Of a DNA stretch of 64,000 bases, positions 11,615 through 22,399 are shown piece after piece. Under the pieces are notes generated by a model. That model ran no database searches. It saw only the letters and a list, made by a program, of their open reading frames with translations, and was not told where the DNA came from. Source of the DNA: Metallyticus violacea (taxonomy: Eukaryota > Arthropoda > Insecta > Mantodea > Metallyticidae). A program made the translations under genes and the position numbers. The stretch's first letter is position 1. Each line of letters begins with the position of its first letter. The stretch lies in contig CM060843.1 in assembly GCA_030762175.1 (NCBI GenBank), forward strand, positions 114,977,369 through 115,041,368. The letters are read 5' to 3'.

Positions 11615-11680
11615 CTTAGACCTCGTCACTGATGATGTCCTCCATAGGCGGGGACGAAACGTTTGGATATGAAAGCTCCA
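11615..11680 (+). ncRNA. Hammerhead-ribozyme-like motif (retroelement type)
   Basis: The sequence has the two conserved core strands of a hammerhead ribozyme in the correct order: CTGATGA at 11629-11635 and GAAAC at 11656-11660. Between them GTCC pairs with GGAC, giving stem II with a loop. An extra U lies between the core and stem II, and I could not identify a convincing short stem III and cleavage triplet, so this copy is probably decayed. Hammerheads of this layout are known in Penelope-like and other retroelements (Cervera and de la Peña). No reverse transcriptase is visible beside it. Confidence 0.45.
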
Positions 11681-11790
11681 ACGGACCACGGCTTCTAAGC
11701 CCGGAAGAAACGGTTAGTTATAATCGGAAATTAATTCATTTATATGCAGTCTTGTTAAATCTTTGCACAATATGTCACCTAATTTAATTT

Positions 11791-12196
11791 TCTTCCGCCA
11801 AATGACAATGATGCACTTAACTTTCAAATTTGAGTCTTTAAGTTATTTTTAAATAGTGTTTAGCGCCCATTTAAACTACTGAGGTGAATACTGGTGATAC
11901 ACGAGATGAAATGATATTTGGGAAGGAATGAAGCGTTGCAGGCCTAAGTTTTAGATTACCTCCCCGGCATTTGTCATTTATGAGGACTGAGGAACCAGGA
12001 AAGACGGTTTTCGTGCGAATGGAACCAGAGACTATCGCTCACGAGTCCGCGCCTTAACGACCACGGCCTCCCGTGGCGGTTTTTAATGATTTGCGTTATA
12101 AAAAGCAGATTTTTTTAAGGCGTAAAAGCAGATCGTCAGAGGCATTTAAGAAATATAGGCGAAGAGATGCCGGTTAATACAAATATGGGCACACAC
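11791..12196. repeat. 406-bp local duplication, copy 1
   Basis: This block is repeated nearly unchanged in the same orientation at 13700-14105, about 1.9 kb away. It contains a minus-strand SINE (11851-12080) plus flanking sequence on both sides that is not part of the SINE. Differences are a few substitutions and small indels (a TTTAAG against TAAG difference near 11836, and A/T-run changes near 12108). In copy 2 the flanks continue into LINE sequence; here they stop, so copy 2 is the likely source. Confidence 0.9.
11851..12080 (-). repeat. SINE copy 2 (inside duplication copy 1)
   Basis: A minus-strand member of the same family as 27517-27792. The tRNA-like head reads from 12080 (CCACGGGAGGCCGTGGTCGT), the body carries CAAATGCCGGGGAGGTAAT, and the 3' end near 11851 reads GGGCGCTAAACACTATTT. 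The B box is damaged. A TTTTAAAT-like sequence on both sides could be the target-site duplication. Confidence 0.9.
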
Positions 12197-13499
12197 TGCA
12201 GTCATATCTGCATTGTTAGAACATTTAGACTTCATTGTAGTTTCTAAAATAAACTGGAAGTAAATGAGTTTGCGTTAGTTATTAAACACTCGTAATTTTA
12301 ATGGTAATTTTCATTATGATATGCATTAGGGCAATGACACATCCATCTGTAAAGTGGTTTTGTACATGCTTCTAAAAATACGCCATACTAATTAGGTATT
12401 CAAAGTCCTTTCTCCTGCATGTGTTGTTTACGAGTAGTATTAAACAGCATGTGGACACTGTCATATAAATACAAAGGTTTGTTACCGTTAAACTCCCAAC
12501 TAAGGGTAATACGCATTTTATTATTCTCAATTTCTTTTCACTGTACAATTGAATCATCCGGACTGCGTCATTTATTTTCAAATTCCCACAGTGTTCGCTC
12601 GTGCATAATTCAAATCATTAAAAACTTCTACACTTTATTTTTCCTTCAATGTGGTAAAACTATTGAAACAATACGAGCCTTTCATTCCGCTCCCAGGTGA
12701 CCCCCCTTGGAGATTGGTAGGGTGTGATACGAGGTCATCCAAGTGAACAGTGGCGATATGCAAATGTTCCTCTGTTCCGCTAGACCTAAATGTGAAACAG
12801 ACGGCTTTTACTTCATGTACTGTGTGCTTCTATAAAGGGCGACACTAAGAGCTTACCCTCGTTTACTATATTTTATCTACACCACGATATTTTTCTAATC
12901 AATATGCAAGTTTTGTTTTGGTAATACGTAACATTAATCCTTTTTAATTCTGAAAGGTTCTAAGCATATATAGGTTGTTATATAGTTCCTTAAAGATTCA
13001 CATCCCGATTCTGTTGCCTGGATATGGCTTGGGAAAGAACATTAGACGCATTTTTGACTAAAAATGTAGCTAATTTTGAAAAAGTTTCATTACCATTATA
13101 ATTTTGTTAATTAAAGTAAATAATATTTGATAACTAGAATTCCAGAAACATCACGTTTTACAGGAACGGAAATAATGAAGTCTTTAGAAAAGCTCAAACC
13201 TACTGATACCGTCTTTCGTTCTTTCTCTTTTGTTTGTTCTTTTCTTTTTGTATTTTATTTTACGTGTTCTAATTGCTTTTCTCAAGAACAAAGAGACCTG
13301 AAGTTAAATTCTCTTCTTATATCTTGAATGATATCAGACAGTACTTTAACGTTTCATTTTTATATAATGTTAACATTATTCAAGTAAATTCTAAACAAAC
13401 AAGTCACATAACAGTGGAAATACTCTATAAAGAAACTTAATACAAAGAAAAAATGTTCATGTAAACATACGATATATTTTTCCACATTAGTTATATTTA
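12197..13499. other. AT-rich intergenic DNA
   Basis: No gene or recognisable repeat. Short open frames near 12372-12700 and 13127-13327 show no known motif; the latter is rich in Phe and Ser from a T-rich tract. Confidence 0.5.
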
Positions 13500-13699
13500 G
13501 TGTGGAGTTTAGCCAACCGCCCGCAGGTCAACCTAAAACGTTTATTGTGCTACTTCATGGGAAGAGACGCTTTCAGTGTTTCCCAAAATCTGTTCCTTGA
13601 ACAAGTTGCAGTATTTTGGTTCCAATGTCCGCATCCGTTCCTGGGTCATCCCTGGTTATAGATAGAGCAAGTGTATTTCTTACCACTTGCGGGCTATCT

Positions 13700-14105
13700 T
13701 CTTCCGCCAAATGACAATGATGCACTTAACTTTCAAATTTGAGTCTAAGTTATTTTTAAATAGTGTTTAGCGCCCGTTTAAATTACTGAGGTGAACACTG
13801 ATGATACATGAGATGAAATGATATTTGGGAAGGAATGAAGCGTTGCAGGCCTAAGTTTTAGATTACCTCCCCGGCATTTGTCATTTATGAGGACTGAGGA
13901 ACCAGGAAGGACGGTTTTCGTGCGAATGGAACCAGAGACCTATCGCTCACCAGTCCGCGCCTTAACGACCACGGCCACCCGTGGCGGTTTTAAATGATTT
14001 GCGTTATAAAAAAAAAAAAGATTTTTAGGCGTAAAACCAGATCGTCAGAGGCATTTAAGAAATATGAGCGAAGAGATGCCGGTTAATACAAAAGTGGGCA
14101 CACAC
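13700..14105. repeat. 406-bp local duplication, copy 2
   Basis: Same-orientation partner of 11791-12196. The edges are sharp: the left matches from TCTTCCGCCAAATGAC and the right to GGGCACACAC. Here both edges lie within LINE-derived sequence that continues outside, which makes this the parental locus. Confidence 0.9.
13758..13987 (-). repeat. SINE copy 3 (inside duplication copy 2)
   Basis: Nearly identical to 11851-12080, because it was copied with the surrounding block. It is flanked by TTTTTAAA on the low side and TTTTAAATG on the high side, consistent with a TTTTAAAT target-site duplication made when the SINE entered the LINE. Confidence 0.9.
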
Positions 14106-14215
14106 ATGGTCAGGATATGCGAGGCAGTTTCTTCGTCTTATTTGCACTTTCTACAAATGGGTTTGTTTTTACATAATTCCACTTTACATATATGTTTTCT
14201 GAATTAACTGTATTC

Positions 14216-14760
14216 AGCAATTATTGCAAATACTTTCATTATTCTTCTTCTGTTCAATTTTAGGAGAAACGAGAACAGAGTGCTGCTAAGACCAGTTTCA
14301 TATATTGTTTTTGTCCAGGTTAGATTTTTGGAGTTTGGAGTTTTTCCTAATCCATATTTTTACCGCAGTCTTAGCAGTATGTACATTGATTCGAACCACG
14401 GGTTCAGGGCAAATAAAGGGGCATGAGAATTTGTTTACTATGGTAATCTCTCTCAATTCCTTTAACCCTTATCAATAAAGCATTTGTAAAAGAGTGTTCG
14501 AATATAAAAGATGTTCTACCTGACAACCAAATGAACTCCAAATGTTATCGACCCTTATTTCCGTTCAAGATGATAATTTAGGTGCCATGTCTTCTATGTC
14601 ACAAAATCAGTTGGTAGTTTGCTTGCAGTTTATTAATAACTAGGTACTCATTACATGCAAGCGACATTATTAATAAGTGTGAGTTAAATTTAGTGTACAG
14701 ATATGCCATTTTTCAATTTAATACTAGAACATGTTTGCTTATGACTCTTAAGTAAAAACA
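14216..14760. other. AT-rich intergenic DNA
   Basis: Nothing recognisable; no long open frame. Confidence 0.5.
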
Positions 14761-14972
14761 GAGCCTTGTAAAGGAGATTGTAGAGAAAATTCCTGGTGTT
14801 CCGGCTTCATTTACAGAAGAAAGTTGTTCTTATATTAAGCAAAACATTCCACTGAATTCCAACGGAAAACGATTCATTCTTACGGAAGAAAATCTTAATA
14901 TTGAAGGAAAGTTAGAGAGTTATCCAAATCAACATCTAAATCTTGATAGTCATTTTAAAAAGTTCAGCTCAT
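14761..14972 (+). other. Open stretch without Met, possible exon or transposon remnant
   Basis: About 70 codons are open here, ending in a stop near 14972. The frame includes LVKEIVEKIPGVPASF and ILTEENLNIEGKLESYP and has a protein-like composition in otherwise stop-rich DNA. It is preceded by an acceptor-like AAAAACAG. About 40 bases after the stop another stretch reads GCNCKSSCA, reminiscent of Cys-rich tails in some transposon-derived proteins. I recognise no family and cannot exclude chance. Confidence 0.25.
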
Positions 14973-15329
14973 AAGAACAACAAATAGCTAAAATTTAAAT
15001 CACATACAAAGGTTGTAATTGCAAGAGTTCCTGTGCCTCAACGCACAGTAATTTTGCAATACTATGTAAACCATAATAAGCCTATTATAGCCTTTGGTAT
15101 AGTACATACTGTGTAATTAATATGTAATAACTCATGAAATAGGTTATATAATTTTGTATGAATAACGAATATGCAGTTGTACTAAACTATGATTTTTCTG
15201 GTGCTGTTGTCACTTGATGATGTTGGTTGTTACAATGGAACAAGTGAACACCTGCCGTAGAATGGCTGGGACAATAAGACAAAGACAAAAGCCTTTCACG
15301 TTACAAATTACAAGGGGCTGTTAGCAAAA

Positions 15330-15346
15330 TAAAAAATAAATAAATA

Positions 15347-15377
<31 letters not shown>
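15330..15377. repeat. AAAT/AAT microsatellite
   Basis: A run of AAAT units passes into about nine AAT units. Confidence 0.95.
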
Positions 15378-15379
15378 GC

Positions 15380-16470
15380 CTCACGAAGTGCTCGGATGTT
15401 TGCTTTAAGCATAGCCAATAACGCCCGTCTTGTTCATTTTAATATTAGGGCTGACAATTGAGTTAGAGCCCACCAATGATGGATGAAGATTTTAAACGCC
15501 CGGAGGCCGTAAGTTGCTTTAGGTGACCCCGTATGAGCTCAAGAAGCCACACTAATACTGTATTAATATCTTATACAAGGAGGAACATCCTCCGCAAAAG
15601 ATACCCATACTTCAGCTTCGGATTTCAGATTTAACTCGTTGACCGCTCCAGATCGTGTGATAATTTGAGCAGTTTCCCCTCCTTTCCTTGTCCCGTGTAC
15701 GTAACGACGGAATTGAGCTCCTGAGTTAATCGTACGTCCCGAGAAGGAAGCTACGATTAATAATTACCTTAAGAATCAACTACGGTGAGGTGTCGCGACC
15801 AGCAGTTCTTAATTTGCGTTCAGTCAGCATTGGACGTCTGCCACCCCGCTAGCCACCGAGAAGTCCAAGCAGTACAACCGCTTGATCAGGTACTGGTAAT
15901 TATTTTAATGTTTTTATACTTGTCTTGCAGATTATTGCTGAGCATTTCTAGTTTTCTGCGATAGTAAATGAAGGTTTATTTAATTAGCCATGTTTGTTTG
16001 CAAAACACGGACACTTGCACACAGATAATGCACGATTAATTCACTAATTTTTCTTGCATGATGAGGAGAAAAAAAAATGTGTTATAAATTTTTAGAGGTA
16101 TCAGATGCATATAATTTACAATTTTTAACAGTTATTCCGTAATTCTTTGGAGGTCCGAAATGTATTTTTATAGGATTATAGGTCCTATTTTCCCTAGATC
16201 ATACCGCGTGCATCTATTTTTTGTGGGAACGCTAAAAAAAATACAGCTCATCGTATAAATAACTCTCGCGCTATAGATGAACTAAAATACAGTATACATA
16301 AGAATCCGAAGAATAGACACAGGAAGTGAATATAAGACATGCTGAGCGCAGACGAACAACATATTTAATATCTGTTATAACAGAGAATATTATGAATTTA
16401 AACAATATCATGTGAATTATTTTATTTATCAGAGTTGTAGGCGTACCACTGTTAGCATTTTGGCAGATTA
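15380..16470. other. Intergenic DNA
   Basis: GC is moderately higher in 15400-15900, but no coding frame, RNA or known repeat is evident. Confidence 0.5.
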
Positions 16471-16475
16471 TGTTC

Positions 16476-16763
16476 CTAAAAACCCGGGGATCCTGTCGGT
16501 CGGCTGGACGCCTCGGGCCGCGCGCCTGGTCCACAAATAATTGAGCGGTACTCATGACAGCTGCATTCATCGCATCTCGTGCATTTTTCAACCAGTGCTA
16601 TTGGAGGAAATGTGTAAATATTTTGAAACTCTGTTCTCACTGCTTTGTGCGTTAAGCTTGTCAAGAACACTGGTGTCTGAAGATAACAAGAACAGCTCCA
16701 TTGCTTCATCTCTTTTTGCCAAAGTGTGTTCCACCCAGGGAAATAATTAATGTCTAGTAGCAA
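16476..16763 (-). other. Open frame plus an abrupt GC-rich 55-bp patch; unrecognised
   Basis: A 95-codon minus frame is Cys- and Trp-containing (CTRCDECSCHEY) but matches no family I know. Its end falls in an abrupt GC-rich patch at about 16482-16537, rich in CpG and unlike the flanks. A 69-codon plus frame overlaps. The GC patch alone may keep the frames open. Confidence 0.2.
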
Positions 16764-16789
16764 TCAGGTAACATAATCTACAGAGATCT

Positions 16790-17439
16790 ATTTTCTCATG
16801 CTGCTATCCGTGCAGACTCTCTAGCAACTGGAAGGCTGTTGAGCGGAAAATCAGAATTTTAATACCGGAGAATTTCTTGGTGCAGAAATGTACATTTTTT
16901 CTGCTAAAATAGAAGTTCAGTTGTCGTTAGAGAGATTTTGCTTTGAAAAAAACTGAAATTGATCAGCACTTCACACATTGTTGTGAAACTATTTAAATAT
17001 GAGATCTCTATAACTACGCTCTTTTTGGAATTTTGCGCATTCTATCTACAATTTTAATAACAGTGTGACGATTTAATTATACTTTCTTTCTATGAGAAAT
17101 TTTAACACAACGGCTAATAAACTTAGGCAAATTTTGTTGAGAGAACTTGCTTAGTGCGTCTTTGTTAATTATTAATAGTAAATAATTTATACTGTACTCA
17201 CCATCATAGAAGATGCTCGAACTGCCTGTACTCCGCTGTGAGCCATGCCTGAAAAGATTTTGAGATATTAATCGCAATGCATTTTCCATTTATTGTACAC
17301 TATATTTTGTTTCAGCTCCTCCAAGGACTTTATTTCATATATAGCAGTAATATTATATTGATGCAGCAGCTGAGTTCCTTTATACGCACTGCCGACCCAC
17401 TTACTAGATTAATAGTGTTAAGAAACTTTTAACGGATAC

Positions 17440-17488
<49 letters not shown>

Positions 17489-18585
17489 TTATTCTTGGTT
17501 TCATGTCGATGAAAAGGCCCTGTGCTCAAAACTTGTTCACCAACCTGAAGACTGCATTTCCCCATGCATATTTACTTCTAGAAAGTATTACGAAATTCTC
17601 TTCTACAGTACTTGTAAGATTCTTTTATACATAGCGATCATAAATATGCATTCTTCGTTCTTATCTATATTCCATTCTCTTTATATTCCACAATGCACAA
17701 ATATACAATGGAACGTCTAACAGTACTTCATATAGAAATGTAACTGTTATGAACACGACAGAGCAAGTTCAGTTGCCTGCAAAAGCGAAATTTTAACGTC
17801 AGTCTTACCAGGAATCACATACTCACGATGGTGAATCGGCTTTAACTAGTGCGCACAAACACATATTGTGTAGCGAAATGAAAGTGCAATACTTACTGGT
17901 TACAATATCCGCTTCGTCTTTATTATTGCCACCATTATTATTTTCACTAGCTATATTTTCATTATCCTGTAGTACAACATCTTAATCAAAAATAAAATAG
18001 AGCGTAACTTAAAACACGATGTTAGGTTTTATCACATTATGTAATTCATTTTCCCTCTCTTTGTCTTTTCCTTTCTTTCCGCCTTGTAATGACGCCCACT
18101 TCTCTGAAATGTTCCCCAAAATAGTAATTTCTGCTCAGAGCATTTAGTAGTATACGTTATTGATTGTTTATGACACGTGGCATCATTCTTTCTGATTTTC
18201 TTTCAGCTAGATTCCATGGTGTTAGAAAGTTGCTCGTCTGCTGCCTAGTGGGGGACACCTTTTTGGCCTCTGGCTTGGATGCCGATGTAAGCACCTATTC
18301 GGTGCCTTGGATTGAATTTCAATGCGTTGTCTATAGATGGAATTTCCTTTGTGTTCTTGCCTTTAAATTTGTTACGAGTACAGCGATCAACTCTAACATT
18401 TAACACTAGTGATCCAGGTATTTGTTTGCTTAAGGATTTCTTTTGTCCAATGCGTAACTATGGAATTCCGTTTATTATTACTAATTTTTTAATTCAGGTA
18501 TCTTTTAAAAGTTAAATAAGGTATCCTTTTCATTATGGATAAATTATGTAATGACCTCAAGTTTATTATTGTGTTGGATAGGTTG
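16790..18585. other. AT-rich intergenic DNA with an ATT microsatellite
   Basis: Apart from the (ATT)n tract at 17440-17488 I see no gene or known repeat. Plus open frames near 18164-18515 have no recognisable motif. Confidence 0.5.
17440..17488. repeat. (ATT)n microsatellite
   Basis: About 16 uninterrupted ATT units. Confidence 0.95.
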
Positions 18586-18589
18586 AAAT

Positions 18590-18690
18590 TTTGGGATCAC
18601 GATGGAGATCTGAACCTAGGAGCTTCAGTCTCCCCTGCCAATACACTAACCAGCTGATCTATCGTGTTCTCCTCCAAGTACGGAACTATG
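18590..18690 (-). repeat. tRNA-derived SINE head, second family
   Basis: On the minus strand the segment reads GATCAGCTGGTTAGTGTATT (A box) and, about 35 bases later, TCCTAGGTTCAGATCTCC (B box). The spacing is that of tRNA. The body then runs into a tail containing GATCCCAAAATTTCAACC. It is not a functional tRNA: the B-box core is altered and no acceptor stem closes. It is unlike the main SINE family of this window. Confidence 0.65.
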
Positions 18691-18929
18691 TCCCTCTGTC
18701 ATGTAATTGTAGGTATATATTCCGGAGACATTCCTTAGGTATAATTGCATATTTGGTACTGTTTGGTAATGCTTTTTTTTTTGAAGGAATTTAAATACAG
18801 TATTTTTATTTTCATCTTTAAAAATTATTTGGTTTGCTCTGTCAATTTTGGATAATGATTTGGTGAGAGAAGGTAAAAAAGTTCTTCTTTTTGATTTTTT
18901 GGTGAAAACCCTGGGAAAATACATTTGAT

Positions 18930-21900
18930 ATACTTTCGAAGTTTACATATTGTAGTTAAAGAACCTCATTTCAATTATAAACTTCCATTTCTTTATACTT
19001 TCTGAAGGAAGACATTTAATAAATTGTTCATTTATTTAAAATTGTCAAAAGAATTGTGACATAAATTGGTGCTACTTCTCCCGTAACATTGGTACCCAAC
19101 CTAATCCGGGGATTATTATTTCAGTTCCTCTCCTAAAATTGAAGGCATTTGCAGGCGAGTAACAAACATTAACACGAACATATCGCAGTAATGTCACAAC
19201 AACGGATGTCTCCACTAAACTAATCTCAGAAAGGGGTACAAAGAGAAAGGGGCAAGATATTACAACACAGCTGTTAGATCCACGTGGAATTGAATTGTAA
19301 ATGTCAGTATTTAGTTTGTCATTCTATTGGGTACGACATTCACTTGTATTACTGGAGCGGCTGCACAGAATGGCAAAGCGAAATTGCACCCGAAGGATAA
19401 ACTCTCATAACAAAAGGCTGCCGGACATTAACGTTATGATTATGCAACATATTACGTTGCAATGCATCACGTCAACCAAACCTTCAGAGGACTTGTGTGT
19501 TTCAGCTCACGGATTCTTTCTTCGCTTATTTTCTGCTATCCTTAATTTATCGATGAGCTTAAATATCATCACAAAACTAATTAAATTGTACTAAAGCGAT
19601 TGATTATTTATGCTGATCCTCTCCCGAAATTCTGTTTTTCCTGAAAGTAATTATTCTTCTACATCAACAATTGTGAAAACCAGTTCCAAAATCAATAAAC
19701 TATTGTCATTTTTCCTCCCTGTCTAATATTAAACAGAAATACATAGGGCGTGATCAAACGAAACCTATTAATTCTCCATTGCTCCGTCAGTGTGCATATT
19801 TCAGTGATAGTAAGGGATGGACAAAGTAGCAACTATATAGATCATCATAACCAGGTAGTAGGTACATTTGGCTTCCGTCGTGTGGGCTGTGTGGGCATTG
19901 AACAAACATGGCGGCAATTCTGAGGCCGTTTAAAATTGAATCAATGTGTTGTGATTCAGTTATTGACAGCGAAAGGTGATCACATGAATGAAATTCATTG
20001 TTACAAGAATGTCACGCATGATGAGAAATGTTTATATAAGACAGTGAAGGATTAGACCTCAAGTTTCTCTAACATTTCAAGTGTTCACGTATCTAAAAAC
20101 TCTATTTAGTGCACGAAAAAGTTTTATATTGAACGCCTTCTGTGAAACGAAGGATAAGTTATAAGTCTTGGCAACTAATTTTTTTTTCTCTCAAACAAGG
20201 GAAAGCACGAAAAATTTTAACATATGCGAGTGAAACAGCATGGATTGTATTCTAAAGTATGAACCGCCAATTTCAGTTATGAGCAACAGAGTTAGGATTA
20301 AAGATCGCGAAAGATGAATAACATGCTTATGTGAAAATAGTATTTCTCAGCGGAAGGAATGCACAAGAATGCTACACCGGTGATTACCTGGAGACCCTTC
20401 GTGTGACACAGTTGCAATTCTGTGTGAGTAGTTGTGTGTAACTTTTATTCATGCCATAATAAACCAATGATGTCCGATTTCCTGAGTTTTGCTTCTTCCC
20501 TACGAGGGCAATCTACATCCAGCCTTCCATTGGTGGCACGACTCGGCAGTAAATGCCATATGCTTTCAATCGTATATCTTAGATTTTTCGTGTTGTCTTT
20601 TGTTCGCGAGGAAAAAAATTGGTGCCATGATTTATGAATACCCTCGTAAAAGGTGGCAATAATGATAGCAACCATTGTAAGGCGCTATTGTTTTCCTGTT
20701 ACTGTAGGAACCACCTTAAAGTCCTGTAGCACGTGTACTGTGAAGCTTAACAGTGTCTAATTAGTTAGGCTCTTCTATAGCAGTAATAAAATGCAAGAAA
20801 TTGATGATGTAACTGAAAATCTTCTGCAACATTTTATTTGCAATGTATGAATCATATCACAAAGTATGTTGTTTCCCTAGTTCTAATTATCGCTTTAACG
20901 CCCGAGGTTTTGGTTAATAAACTCATCGCAATGCAAAGAGCAGCTTGCCACATCCTATCTGCATACCGCTCTCTCTTGCCCATCATTCACAACCTTTTGT
21001 TTTCGCGTGTGTATGTGTTTATGAATTATAATGTGGGTCGTCTGCTTAATACTAACGTAATATCACATTTACATAGAATAGGTGTGTTTCGTCTTTTAAT
21101 GAATCATTTGGAATGAGATGAAAGTTTAGATGTTTGTCCGGAAGGCTAATTTTGCATGCATTGTATCTATAAATTCAAATAAATAAACACATTTACTGGT
21201 AGCAATTCTAGCAAATTAGAATAGCGTGGTCTTCCAAATCTTTCACCCAATAAACGAGCTCGTTGGCACTCAATTGACCAATTGGCATTAGATATTAAAA
21301 TAGCATAGTGCTTAAAAACTATTAATGTTACTTCAAATGTTCCATTTATTCTTTTCTAATTTATTATAATATACTCAAATGTTAAAATGCTTATATTAAC
21401 AGTAATGACCCATATACTTCTTTTAGAATTATCTTGCCAAATGCATCTCGTAAATAGCTGATAATTTTCCTGAGGTAATTTAATTTCGCTAGACATTCGG
21501 TCTCGAAATAACTATCACAAATAAAATGTACTTAAATTAAATTAAATTTTCGAAAATCTATCAGCACTCTTTGTATTATGGAAGATAGTTGACCCCAATA
21601 TTAAAGCATTTAACATATTTAAAATCATTAATATATTTCCAATGCCTAGCCTGGGAGCTGGAAGCCATTGCTAGGTATGCAGATTTCAGAACTACACTCA
21701 CATGTAGGTACATCAAGAGTAGCACCTTGTATCGAGGAATCGCCAAAGGAAATATATTCTCATAAGACATTAATGAAAGCACATAATTATAAAGCAGGAC
21801 GTCTCTGTATACCGTAGTCAGCCTGGTAAGCCTAGCAACGCTGCATTATCGGCCAACATTGTTTACTCTGGTAATATCAAATAGGTGATTGTTAAAACTG

Positions 21901-22125
21901 CTCACCTTCTGTACCTGCTTAGCCGGATAGACTTCTCTAGTGCAATTTTCTGATGGATGAGATGGGAGGTTTAGAGTGTCAGAGACTAGCACTAACAAAT
22001 ATATACTGGAACAATTAATTGTGGTAAAGGAATTCTGTTAAAAGAATGCAAATAAAAATTCATTTCGTTCTTTTAAAACAAATTTTAGAATTATTCTTTA
22101 AAAATAATTTTGTCATAGAAACAGA
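18930..22125. other. AT-rich intergenic DNA, about 3.2 kb
   Basis: No family was recognised. Minus 20445-20675 (76 codons) is open in a slightly GC-richer patch and begins with FYEGIHKSWHQF, faintly like mariner C-termini; this is too weak to call. Plus 20838-21116 and plus 19301-19594 show no motif. Confidence 0.5.
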
Positions 22126-22133
22126 TGGTACCA

Positions 22134-22390
22134 TTTTTTTAATGAGGAGTAACTCCCGTTTTTACTACTGAGGTACCACAGGCGGTGAACACAGATGATA
22201 CATGATATGAAATTATATATTGGGAAAGGATTTTATTTTTTTTTAAAGAAGGAAACGTTCCAGGCATAAATTTAGGTTACCTCCCCGGCATTTCCCATTA
22301 ATGAGGACTGGGGAAAACCTGGATAAAACCTTAGTCAGGGAGAACGGTCCTAGCGGGATTCGAACCCCGGACCTCCCGCTCACGAGCCCG
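22134..22390 (-). repeat. SINE copy 4, head truncated
   Basis: On the minus strand: CTCGTGAGCGGGAGGTCCGG, a perfect B box GGGGTTCGAATCCCG, the TGACTAAGGTTTTATCC linker, AAATGCCGGGGAGGTAAC-like body, an A/T-rich spacer, and the 3' end GTAAAAACGGGAGTTACTCC. The A box (GTGGCCGAGGTCGTTAAGG in other copies) is missing. The 8-bp palindromic TGGTACCA occurs on both sides (22126-22133 and 22391-22398) and may be the target-site duplication, which would mean insertion of a 5'-truncated copy. Confidence 0.92.
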
Positions 22391-22399
22391 TGGTACCAC

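Larger units (their letters stand above)
13500..14215 (-). pseudogene. Non-LTR retrotransposon (LINE) 3' coding remnant with nested SINE
   Basis: On the minus strand 14096-14215 reads, with one stop, as the end of a LINE polyprotein: KHICKVELCKN, then PICRKCK, then DEETASHILTMC. This Cys-x2-Cys ... His-x4-Cys pattern follows the RNase H or reverse-transcriptase region in many insect LINEs (usual form CRRCGEEEETAEHILxxC). After the SINE (13758-13987) the same strand continues with DIGTKILQLVQGT near 13600-13640, resembling the I-KVLRFVRGT tail of such elements. The SINE therefore sits inside the LINE end. Stops and frameshifts show it is dead, and the upstream reverse transcriptase is absent. 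Confidence 0.7.

Noticed and set aside
20445..20675. Mariner C-terminus (FYEGIHKSWHQF)
   Set aside because: Similarity covers about a dozen residues and no catalytic block is nearby.
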